Positions 1 through 5,247 of a stretch of DNA of 5,420 bases are shown in pieces. Source of the stretch: an uncultured Fretibacterium sp. (GTDB lineage Bacteria > Synergistota > Synergistia > Synergistales > Aminobacteriaceae). The stretch covers positions 1 to 5,420 of the forward strand of contig CALEPX010000022.1 in NCBI GenBank assembly GCA_937911045.1, read 5' to 3'. The translations under genes were made by a program, and so were the position numbers. Within the stretch, counting starts at the first letter, position 1; every line of letters begins with the position of its first letter. Under the pieces are notes generated by a model. The model searched no databases and was not told the origin of the DNA. It saw only the letters and a program-made list of their open reading frames with translations.

Positions 1-1107
1 GCTGGCACTGTCCCTTGGTTTAGGATGGAAGACATCAGAACAAACGGACACATTTTGTTTAACGCTTTACAATACGTAAATGAATGTGCGGTTAAAGGAG
101 AGCTTTTTCCTGAAAACTCCATAATAGTCGCTACTTCTGCAACTATTGGGGAGCACGCGTTAATAACAATTCCCTCGCTTGCAAACCAAAGATTCACTTA
201 CCTAATGTTGAAGGATAAGTGGAAGCAAAAGTATGACATAAAATTCTTGTTTTACTATTGTTACAAATTGGACGAGTGGTGCTTGGGGCATTTGAATCAA
301 AGCAGCTTCGCGTCAGTAGACATGGGACAATTTTATGAGTTCCGATTTCCAGTTCCTCCCCTAGAGGTACAGCGTGAAATTGTACGGATACTTGATAAGT
401 TCACGGAACTCACGGCGGAACTCACGGCGGAACTCACGGCGAGAAAAAAGCAGTATGAGTACTATCGTGATGAACAATTTCCAAGTATCAAAGATAAAAA
501 CGTTGACTGGGTTGCTCTGGAAAGTGTTGCGACTGTAACAAAATTAGCTGGGTTTGAATTTACAAAATACGTCACATATTCTGAAACTGGAAATATTATT
601 GCATTGAGGGGACTGAATGTAAAAAACGGTCACTTGGTTCTCGATGATGTAAAGTATGTTGATAATAGCGATTTGTCTATGCTTATTAGAAGCAAATTGC
701 GGATTGGAGATATGCTTTTTACGTATGTCGGAACCGTTGGACAAGTTGCACTGATAGATGAGGACAATAAATACTATTTAGCTCCAAATGTCGCACTTGT
801 GAGGATAAATGGGAACGATTATCTACCAAAGTATATGATGTACTATTTCCTAACGAATAAATTTGAGGATGAGCAGATTACAAAGCTTCTTCAGGCTTCT
901 TCAATGAAAAACATACCAATGGAGAAAATAAGGAAATTCCACCTACCGATGGTCTCTATTGAAGAACAAATAAAGGTAATATCAATTCTCGATCAGTTTG
1001 ATGGATTGTGCAATGACATTTCCAACGGTCTCCCAGCCGAGGTTGCTGCCCGTCAGAAGCAGTACGAGTACTACCGGGACAAATTGCTAACTTTTGAGGA
1101 GGCGTAA
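1..1107 (+). CDS. hsdS: Type I restriction-modification specificity subunit HsdS, 5'-partial
   Basis: HsdS chooses the DNA target of a type I restriction-modification complex and holds two HsdM and two HsdR subunits. The frame is open to base 1, and the peptide before the first ATG (25) reads GTVPWFRMEDIR, typical of the inside of an HsdS target-recognition domain (TRD), so the true start lies outside the window. Visible in order are the rest of TRD1 (bases 1-360), the central conserved helix (about 361-475; QREIVRILDKF, then a TAEL repeat, then ARKKQYEYYRD), TRD2 (about 480-950), and the C-terminal conserved helix (EEQIKVISILDQFD and ARQKQYEYYRDK). The two helices echo each other, as expected of the HsdS half-subunit repeat. 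The TAEL repeat resembles that of the EcoR124 (type IC) family. The gene ends at TAA 1105-1107, two bases before the hsdR GTG, and its 3' end contains the hsdR ribosome binding site. No internal stop is seen. Confidence 0.93.
   Translation, partial: AGTVPWFRMEDIRTNGHILFNALQYVNECAVKGELFPENSIIVATSATIGEHALITIPSLANQRFTYLMLKDKWKQKYDIKFLFYYCYKLDEWCLGHLNQSSFASVDMGQFYEFRFPVPPLEVQREIVRILDKFTELTAELTAELTARKKQYEYYRDEQFPSIKDKNVDWVALESVATVTKLAGFEFTKYVTYSETGNIIALRGLNVKNGHLVLDDVKYVDNSDLSMLIRSKLRIGDMLFTYVGTVGQVALIDEDNKYYLAPNVALVRINGNDYLPKYMMYYFLTNKFEDEQITKLLQASSMKNIPMEKIRKFHLPMVSIEEQIKVISILDQFDGLCNDISNGLPAEVAARQKQYEYYRDKLLTFEEA
409..441 (+). repeat. 12-bp tandem repeat in the HsdS spacer helix (TAEL-type)
   Basis: The unit ctcacggcggaa occurs at 409-420 and 421-432, with a 9-base third copy at 433-441. 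A diverged half copy (ttcacggaa) precedes it. Each unit encodes Leu-Thr-Ala-Glu. In the EcoR124 family, two versus three TAEL copies change the distance between the TRDs and hence the length of the non-specific spacer in the target. The perfect identity of the two full copies suggests recent slippage or unequal crossover. Confidence 0.9.
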
Positions 1108-1109
1108 GC

Positions 1110-1943
1110 GTGCCATACTTCAACATTGTCGCGGAAACGAATCAGAATACGGTTGTGACTGAGTATGAACCGGTCAAAGCTCGTTCGGAGAATTACGAAT
1201 CAGAAGCTGCGTTGGAGAAGGAGTTCATTCGTCTGCTCGGCGAACAGGGTTATACCGATCCACAGATTGTAGGAGAACAGCAGCAGAAGGATTTCGTTAT
1301 TTTGTTTGGAGCGATTCTTCGCATGAGGAATCTGTTGACTTCGTTTGATGAGTTCAAAGATTGTTTTTCGGAGCGCGAGCTTCAGGATTATCTCGGGAAA
1401 TATCAAGACCTACGGGACGAATGGGTTCGCAAGCGAGAAAGCACAGATATTACCGGTGATATAGTTTTTGAGATTGAGCTAATTAAGCAAATCGAGATCA
1501 ATATAGATTATATTCTGATGCTAATCAAGAAATACCATGAGCACGAGGACAAGGAACTTCTAATCACGATCGGCAAGGCGGTTGACGCGAGTCCGGAACT
1601 TCGCAGCAAGAAGCAGTTAATCGAAACTTTCATCGCGGAGATTAACGGCGTTGCGGACGTTGGAGATGTGATGGAAGAATGGAACGCTTATGTATTCAAG
1701 CGTCGTGAGGCAGATTTAAGCCGGATTATTCAGGAAGAACGGCTCAAAACGGAAGAGACGCGAAAATTTATCGAGAATGCTTTTCGTGAAGGAGAGGTCA
1801 GAACCACTGGAACTGGTATTGATAAGCTGATGCCGCCAGTCAGCCGTTTTGGAGGGAATCGTGCTCAGAAGAAGCAAAACATAATAGACAAGCTGAAGGG
1901 ATTCTTTGAAAAGTACTTCGGGATTATGGGAGGAAGATCATGA
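1110..1943 (+). CDS. hsdR: Internally deleted type I restriction endonuclease HsdR (N- and C-terminal ends fused)
   Basis: HsdR is the ATP-driven translocase and nuclease subunit of type I systems, normally about 1000 residues; this product has 277. Residues 1-48 are the usual HsdR opening (YFNIVAETNQNTVVTEYEP, then a segment ending in LEKEFIRLLGEQGY). From about residue 57 it reads as the HsdR C-terminal region (EQQQKDFVILFGAILRMRN, VFEIELIKQIEINIDYILML, RSKKQLIETFI, EETRKFIENAF, MPPVSRFGG). The PD-(D/E)XK nuclease and both RecA-like motor domains are absent, yet the frame is kept across the junction (about 1251-1281). The start is GTG 1110, chosen because GAGGAGG (1096-1102) lies 7 bases upstream and the HsdR N-terminus begins there. 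It should be inactive for cleavage and translocation. The retained C-terminal part is the region that docks on the methyltransferase in EcoR124-like enzymes, so it could in principle still bind. This could equally be a simple pseudogene or an assembly collapse. Confidence 0.88.
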   Translation: MPYFNIVAETNQNTVVTEYEPVKARSENYESEAALEKEFIRLLGEQGYTDPQIVGEQQQKDFVILFGAILRMRNLLTSFDEFKDCFSERELQDYLGKYQDLRDEWVRKRESTDITGDIVFEIELIKQIEINIDYILMLIKKYHEHEDKELLITIGKAVDASPELRSKKQLIETFIAEINGVADVGDVMEEWNAYVFKRREADLSRIIQEERLKTEETRKFIENAFREGEVRTTGTGIDKLMPPVSRFGGNRAQKKQNIIDKLKGFFEKYFGIMGGRS

Positions 1944-1958
1944 CAGAAAAGGACACGC
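1923..1958 (+). repeat. Direct repeat copy A at the start of the AcrVA2-like gene
   Basis: The 19 bases atgacagaaaaggacacgc (1940-1958) recur exactly at 2971-2989. Similarity continues upstream through the ribosome binding site to attatg (1923-1928 versus 2953-2958), with a one-base length difference. In this copy the upstream part also encodes the last residues of HsdR. Confidence 0.9.
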
Positions 1959-2939
1959 CACTGTTTTTAGTGCAAAGATGGGTTAAAAGGATTCCGGGTT
2001 GTTATGATGACTTGGACAAGCTTGTTCAAAGCAAACTTGATCATAGTGTAACGATGTTGGAAGCGGTGTCGAGGTTCATAGTTCGGAAGAAATTGCCACA
2101 ATACACTGGTCGAGAGGATGAGGTGATATTTAACTCTGGAGCATCATTTTTTGCTCATGAGCTGACGGCCTGCTGGTTGTGGCGAAGGAACAAGGTGATC
2201 TACAGCTTTGACTGAGAGCTGATTTCTCTTCTAAGGAAGCAAGCCCAACAACTTCTTCTGACCGCGACTGAAAGTGGCGAACCAGACAGTGCGTCTCGTC
2301 TTCCTGTTGAGCTTCTTGCTCATCCGCCGTCCCCGATTATTTACCTCAAGGCTCCCGACATGCTGCCTGGTGCGGATGGGTTCTTTTACTGGGTGGATGA
2401 GGACTTGCATATTCTTTGCGTGGAGCGAGGAATGCAGGAAACTTTACCGACACTTGTGATGCCCCTTATCGAAGGCAAAACCATAGGAGAGTGCGTGAGG
2501 AGAATGCTTGATCGGATGATTCCTGATGACAAGATGTTGGATGTTCATAATTTGAATTTGGTTATGATGCCCATCTTTTTTGCAATCCAGCTGATGCTTT
2601 ATCTCATTGCGCAGAATGCGGACATATCGGACGATCAACCATACCGGAAGCCACGGCGAGTGATTCAAGATCGCTTCAAGGAAGTGCATTCGTACTCAGT
2701 CGGGGTTCGGATTGGAGCGACGATTCGAAGTTTGCCGACCTTGAGAAATGCAGGCGGTGGCGGCGGAGATGGAGTGGAAGGCAGCCCCAAACGCCCACAT
2801 GCCCGACGCGGACATTGGCATAACTATTGGACGGGACCGAGGAGCGGGGAGAGAAAGCTGGTTCTTCGTTGGGTTTGCGCCCATGTTTATCCATGGAGGA
2901 GAGTTCGATGAAGTCACAGTGCATCCGGTGAAGATATGA
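1940..2939 (+). pseudogene. AcrVA2-like (anti-Cas12a family) gene broken by an in-frame TGA and a +1 frameshift
   Basis: The frame starting at ATG 1940 runs to 2911 with a single internal stop, TGA 2213-2215 (codon 92). The 47 codons between that stop and the next ATG (2360) are also open, so both parts are one gene. Near the 3' end, removing one T from the run 2874-2876 turns the ending into APMFIHGGEFDEVTVHPVKI and stops at TGA 2937-2939, giving about 332 residues. The C-terminus contains a Gly-rich linker (about 272-278) and KRPHARRGHWHNYW (284-297), then GPRSGERKLVLRWV. This matches my recollection of the AcrVA2 C-terminus (KRPHIRRGHWHGYW, about 322 aa). The segment before the TGA (CWLWRRNKVIYSFD) also fits AcrVA2. 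AcrVA2 of Moraxella phages inhibits Cas12a by lowering its production; many relatives have no tested role. The start overlaps the hsdR stop (ATGA), with GGGAGGAAG just upstream, implying translational coupling. Family call about 0.7; interruption near certain if the read is correct. Confidence 0.72.
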
Positions 2940-2960
2940 GTTTTCCGGTGAAATTATGAG
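2921..2960 (+). repeat. 20-bp imperfect tandem duplication at the pseudogene 3' end
   Basis: Bases 2921-2940 and 2941-2960 match at 15 of 20 positions, sharing tccggtgaa and tatgag. The first copy encodes the HPVKI-stop end of the frameshift-corrected pseudogene. The second lies between that stop and direct repeat copy B, which it enters. Confidence 0.75.
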
Positions 2961-2989
2961 GAGAATCAAGATGACAGAAAAGGACACGC
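2953..2989 (+). repeat. Direct repeat copy B after the AcrVA2-like pseudogene
   Basis: This is the second copy of the start-region repeat, 1031 bases downstream of copy A measured ATG to ATG. It carries the same initiation codon and first six codons (MTEKDT) with its own ribosome binding site, gaggag at 2958-2963. The pair brackets the AcrVA2-like pseudogene, as would be left by a cassette insertion or a duplication. Confidence 0.9.
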
Positions 2990-3030
2990 TATTAGGGTTG
3001 AACTTCCCCGAAAACAGTTTGCTGCTTTGA
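2971..3030 (+). pseudogene. 19-codon 5' remnant of an unknown gene (MTEKDT leader)
   Basis: ATG 2971 has a good ribosome binding site (gaggag, 2958-2963, 7 bases away) and encodes MTEKDTLLGLNFPENSLLL, ending at TGA 3028-3030. The first six residues equal those of the AcrVA2-like gene; the rest differs from it. No gene continues in any frame after 3030, where + strand coding ends. It most likely represents the beginning of the next gene of the operon, cut off when the downstream DNA was replaced. A functional 19-residue peptide is possible but unsupported. I do not recognise the parent gene. Confidence 0.45.
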
Positions 3031-3186
3031 ATCCGATTTCTTGAATGCGATTACACTCTCCGTCTTGACTTTCTTGTTCAATTTGCTATGTCACATCCTA
3101 GCACTAAAATTCTTTGACGTTTCTTGTACCATTTCATTACTTGATATTCAATCGAAACACTGCTGAGCTAAAAATCATTCGTTTGT
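3031..3186. other. Non-coding stretch between the two gene blocks
   Basis: I see no open frame with a ribosome binding site, no convincing hairpin and no repeat here. It lies between the end of + strand coding and the tRNA-like pair, so it probably contains the boundary between the RM-derived DNA and the phage-derived DNA. Confidence 0.4.
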
Positions 3187-3247
3187 TGACAGTGATGAGA
3201 CTTGAACTCACATCATCGCGATTGCTTTTCTGTTAAGCTACACTGAT
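3187..3247 (-). tRNA. tRNA-like element 2, degenerate, shrunken anticodon arm
   Basis: Read on the - strand from 3247, this shows an acceptor strand ATCAGTG whose last five bases pair with CACTG of the 3' strand CACTGTC. TA follows at positions 8-9, then a D stem GCTT/AAGC and a T arm GTGAG-TTCAAGT-CTCAT. Only 12 bases separate the D and T arms where a tRNA needs about 23; they can form just a 3-bp hairpin (ATC-GCGAT-GAT). The first two acceptor pairs are lost, the D loop lacks the GG pair, and CCA is not encoded. It is not a decoding tRNA; the type field says tRNA only because the fold is tRNA-like. Confidence 0.5.
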
Positions 3248-3261
3248 ACATTACAGTTTGT

Positions 3262-3326
3262 CGCCAGTGTAAGGCTTCGAACCTTCGTCTCTCAAATTGA
3301 CGCTCTGCCAGCTGAGCTACACCGGC
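3262..3326 (-). tRNA. tRNA-like element 1 (tRNA-Thr-like ends), shrunken anticodon arm
   Basis: Read on the - strand from 3326, the acceptor GCCGGTG pairs with CACTGGC in all seven positions (one G-T). TA 8-9 follows, then a D arm GCTC-AGCTGGCA-GAGC with its GG, and a T arm GAAGG-TTCGAAG-CCTTA (four pairs). These ends resemble a bacterial tRNA-Thr. Between the arms are about 15 bases instead of about 23. They allow only a short stem (GTC/GAC) with a 9-base loop, and no variable loop, so no normal anticodon can be assigned. The length is about 65 and CCA is not encoded. It is separated from element 2 by 14 bases and follows the terminator of the toxin operon. It is probably a phage pseudo-tRNA. 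Confidence 0.6.
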
Positions 3327-3331
3327 ATGTT

Positions 3332-3362
3332 AAAAAATCCTGCCTCATGATTCAAAGCAGGA
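3332..3362 (-). terminator. Rho-independent terminator of the toxin-immunity operon
   Basis: On the - strand, TCCTGC (3362-3357) pairs with GCAGGA (3343-3338). Three further weak pairs narrow the loop to about 7 bases, and six T follow immediately (3337-3332). It lies 28 bases after the stop of the 99-aa gene, in the right orientation to end that operon before the tRNA-like pair. Confidence 0.88.
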
Positions 3363-3389
3363 ACGTTCAAATTTCCATATTTGCGTTTA

Positions 3390-3689
3390 TCACATACAGA
3401 ATTTCTCGATTGCTAAAGGTGTTAATTTCACGGGCATTTCGCATTCATCAATCAAATATTCTGACTTCATGCTCTTGATAAGCCACTTCAATGCTCGAAT
3501 ATCCAAGTTATTATTTTTACAGAACTTCACAATCTCGTTTTCTGTTTGGAAAAGAATGAAACTACTCTTGTCTTCAACTCGCGGCGCAATTTCGTAATGA
3601 ATTTGCCAAATGATTTTCTTCATTGCATCAATCCGATCTTGCTCAACAAACTTGTCACGCATTTCCAGCATTTGATTTAACACTGTCAT
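3390..3689 (-). CDS. 99-aa hypothetical protein, third gene of the toxin operon
   Basis: I do not recognise this family. The product is small, soluble and rich in charged residues, with no signal peptide, membrane segment or Cys cluster. It looks mostly helical, with Trp and Ile/Leu-rich amphipathic segments (KKIIWQIHYEI, ALKWLIKSMKSEYLI) that could form a small helical bundle or winged-helix-like domain. Its ATG overlaps the stop of the 95-aa gene by one base (TAATG), and GAGGAG sits about 10 bases upstream, so it is translationally coupled. A strong terminator follows its TGA. The position suggests a second immunity or accessory protein for the upstream toxin, but a regulator or an unrelated phage gene is possible. 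Confidence 0.82.
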   Translation of the reverse strand: MTVLNQMLEMRDKFVEQDRIDAMKKIIWQIHYEIAPRVEDKSSFILFQTENEIVKFCKNNNLDIRALKWLIKSMKSEYLIDECEMPVKLTPLAIEKFCM

Positions 3690-3976
3690 TAGATTAACAC
3701 TCCTCTATGTTTGACATTCAATTCAATTCTGAAAACTTCAACACCTGAAGCTAAAAACTCGTCATCATAGTCGGGGTAAAAGAATGTGCCAACTTCCCCA
3801 GTATTTTTCATAATATACGACGGAGGATCAAACGACATGCCCTTACCATCTACCATAAGTTCCCAATAATCATCTAAACACGTAAAAACATATCTATCAG
3901 GGAATTCTTCGATAGACACGAGATTCTTAGCATATTTGTTTTTCTCAGCTATTTGTTTTGCTTCTTCCAACGTCAT
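3689..3976 (-). CDS. Probable immunity protein to the MuF-linked papain-fold toxin (95 aa)
   Basis: This is a small acidic protein. It begins with an amphipathic helix (MTLEEAKQIAEKNKYAK) and continues with alternating strand-like segments (RYVFTCLDDYWELMV, PPSYIMKNTGEVGTFFY). The pattern of helix, then strands, then 'xx-NTGEVGTFF' is common among small immunity proteins of polymorphic toxin systems (the Imm35/YrhB-like layout is one candidate). I cannot name the family securely. The gene begins inside the last 32 bases of the toxin gene in another frame, with its own AGGAG (3985-3989) 8 bases before ATG 3976. That tight toxin-then-immunity arrangement is the main evidence for its role: neutralising the toxin in the cytoplasm of the producer or lysogen. 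It is followed by the coupled 99-aa gene. Confidence 0.8.
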   Translation of the reverse strand: MTLEEAKQIAEKNKYAKNLVSIEEFPDRYVFTCLDDYWELMVDGKGMSFDPPSYIMKNTGEVGTFFYPDYDDEFLASGVEVFRIELNVKHRGVLI

Positions 3977-5060
3977 TACTTATTCTCCTATTCTTACAAG
4001 CTAGCTTTATTCTATCAGTGAAAGCTAAATTATCAACTCGAACTAATTTTGCCCCAAATTCAGAACCAAATTTGCCAAAATGTGATGTCGCAATTCTGTT
4101 ATTTTGTGGATCGAGAAAAAACGTATCATGCTCTGATTGTTCTGCTATGAAAATATGCCCAGAAACATTGTTGCGCATCATAATGACAAAAGCTCTTGCC
4201 CCAATCCCCATCGTTCTCATACTTTTACGAACATCTTTCGCTATATCATCACCATTTTTACCCTCACATGATAATACTTTTATATTGGACATCTTAAAAA
4301 CCGATAAAGAGCCATTATGCGCATTAACTAAAGGATCAGCACCATTTAGTACTCGTGGCAAAGCTTCAACATCATACCCACGACGGCGAGCCTCGTAAGC
4401 AATTACACATCTTTGACAGTTTTTCGTCCATTCAGGCTTCTCAGTTGAATAATTCGGATTTACTGCTGCTAAATCATCACTCCACGTATGCTTTCCCTCT
4501 ATTCGATCAAAATCCGCCATGACAGTGTTCTCTTGTGCGTCATGCTCAACACTTTCATTCATAATGATCGTACACCTGCAACGACCATGAAATGGAGGCA
4601 AACTCATTCCAGCATTTTCCAGTTCTTTAATACTCCATTCTTCCGGTGCTTCCTTTTGCCAAGGTAATGCTTGCTTAAAAGCTTCTGGATCGTCAATATC
4701 AAGAACCTTATTAATTAAATCACGTGCAACTGCTACACTAAACACTTTACCGTTCATTTCTTCGCAGATCGGACATGTTCTCTCATCACCCATTGCGAGA
4801 ATTTCATAGTCGAGTATTCCAGCTTCTTCCATTCCTGCAACGGCTCCAAACGAACGCGATCTGACTAATGCAGAACTTGCTACAACGTCCCAATATTTAT
4901 AGCTACCAATTTCATCAGCAAAAGCTTCTCTCAAATTAGACGCTAATTCATTACGTCCTAATCCGATTTCGATTGCTTCACGAGTTATCGCTGCAATTTT
5001 TCCACCAACATGCTTGCCGTAATGTTCACCAGCCCAGTAGCAATTATGTTTCGTCAGAAC
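3945..5060 (-). CDS. 5'-truncated MuF phage head protein with C-terminal papain-fold glutamine-deamidase-like toxin
   Basis: MuF proteins are minor head components of phages; in many Bacillota prophages they carry C-terminal toxins. Residue numbers here count from TTG 4934. The reading frame continues upstream with MuF-like sequence (CYWAGEHYGKHVGGKI, TREAIEIGLGRNELASNL) until a TAA at 5061-5063, so coding is real to about 5045 but the N-terminal half is gone. Next come the MuF signature Cys pair TCPIC (53-57), NGKVFSV, and LPPFHGRCRC (112-121). After a linker is the toxin domain, about residues 149-300: NCQRC (172-176, likely catalytic Cys173), AYEARRRGYDVEALPR, GHIFIAEQ (His260), and FFLDPQNN (Asp275). 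This Cys-His-Asp order fits papain fold toxin 1 (glutamine deamidase). No ATG/GTG start or ribosome binding site precedes TTG 4934, so as it stands it is probably not expressed normally. It may survive only as a reservoir cassette. Confidence 0.85.
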   Translation of the reverse strand, partial: VLTKHNCYWAGEHYGKHVGGKIAAITREAIEIGLGRNELASNLREAFADEIGSYKYWDVVASSALVRSRSFGAVAGMEEAGILDYEILAMGDERTCPICEEMNGKVFSVAVARDLINKVLDIDDPEAFKQALPWQKEAPEEWSIKELENAGMSLPPFHGRCRCTIIMNESVEHDAQENTVMADFDRIEGKHTWSDDLAAVNPNYSTEKPEWTKNCQRCVIAYEARRRGYDVEALPRVLNGADPLVNAHNGSLSVFKMSNIKVLSCEGKNGDDIAKDVRKSMRTMGIGARAFVIMMRNNVSGHIFIAEQSEHDTFFLDPQNNRIATSHFGKFGSEFGAKLVRVDNLAFTDRIKLACKNRRISNDVGRSKTNS

Positions 5061-5180
5061 TTAGACAAGAGCGACAATGATTACAGGCACTTATGTATTG
5101 ACGGCAAGGAGAAAAACGGTACCGGCAGAAAATATCAAATCAAGAAATATCAAGAAAGTCTGAAGCATAAAAATCTGTAA
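5046..5180 (+). pseudogene. 3' end of an unidentified + strand gene, fused to the MuF break
   Basis: From about 5055 the + strand reads QNLDKSDNDYRHLCIDG and continues with a Lys-rich tail (YQIKKYQESLKHKNL) to TAA 5178-5180. That composition is protein-like, while the antisense strand loses its MuF reading frame here. An ATG at 5046 would give 44 residues, but it lies within or beside the junction and has no ribosome binding site, so it is likely the remnant C-terminus of a longer gene whose 5' part was replaced by the MuF module. A terminator begins at the stop codon, supporting a true gene end. I do not recognise the family. Confidence 0.5.
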
Positions 5181-5200
5181 ACCGACCTTTACGGATTTTT
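5169..5200 (+). terminator. Rho-independent terminator after the + strand gene fragment
   Basis: AAAAATCTGTAAA (5169-5181) pairs with TTTACGGATTTTT (5188-5200) over 13 bp with one G-T pair and a 6-base loop (ccgacc). A T-rich run follows the stem. The TAA stop of the fragment lies within the left arm. Because of its A-rich left arm it could also work on the - strand. Confidence 0.85.
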
Positions 5201-5247
5201 GATTTTCTCAAAAAATGCTCTCGTTTGATGGTAGTAGTTTTATACTG

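Noticed and set aside
2213..2215. TGA read as selenocysteine
   Set aside because: Only a 4-bp hairpin (2215-2218 with 2226-2229) follows. I see no bacterial SECIS-like structure, and the AcrVA2 family is not known for selenocysteine. A nonsense mutation is simpler.
2274..2459. 61-codon + strand frame
   Set aside because: It overlaps the well-supported AcrVA2-like frame in another phase, has no ribosome binding site and its product is low-complexity (Leu/Arg/Ser).
2444..2987. Three - strand frames opposite the AcrVA2-like pseudogene
   Set aside because: They are antisense shadows of the coding frame, overlap each other and lack start signals.
3031..3184. A third tRNA-like element (TAGCTCAGCAG on the - strand near 3163-3175)
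   Set aside because: A D-arm-like word is present, but no matching acceptor or T arm could be paired with it.
3958..4398. 146-codon + strand frame opposite the toxin gene
   Set aside because: It is antisense to a toxin domain with clear catalytic motifs, has no ribosome binding site and an unnatural composition.
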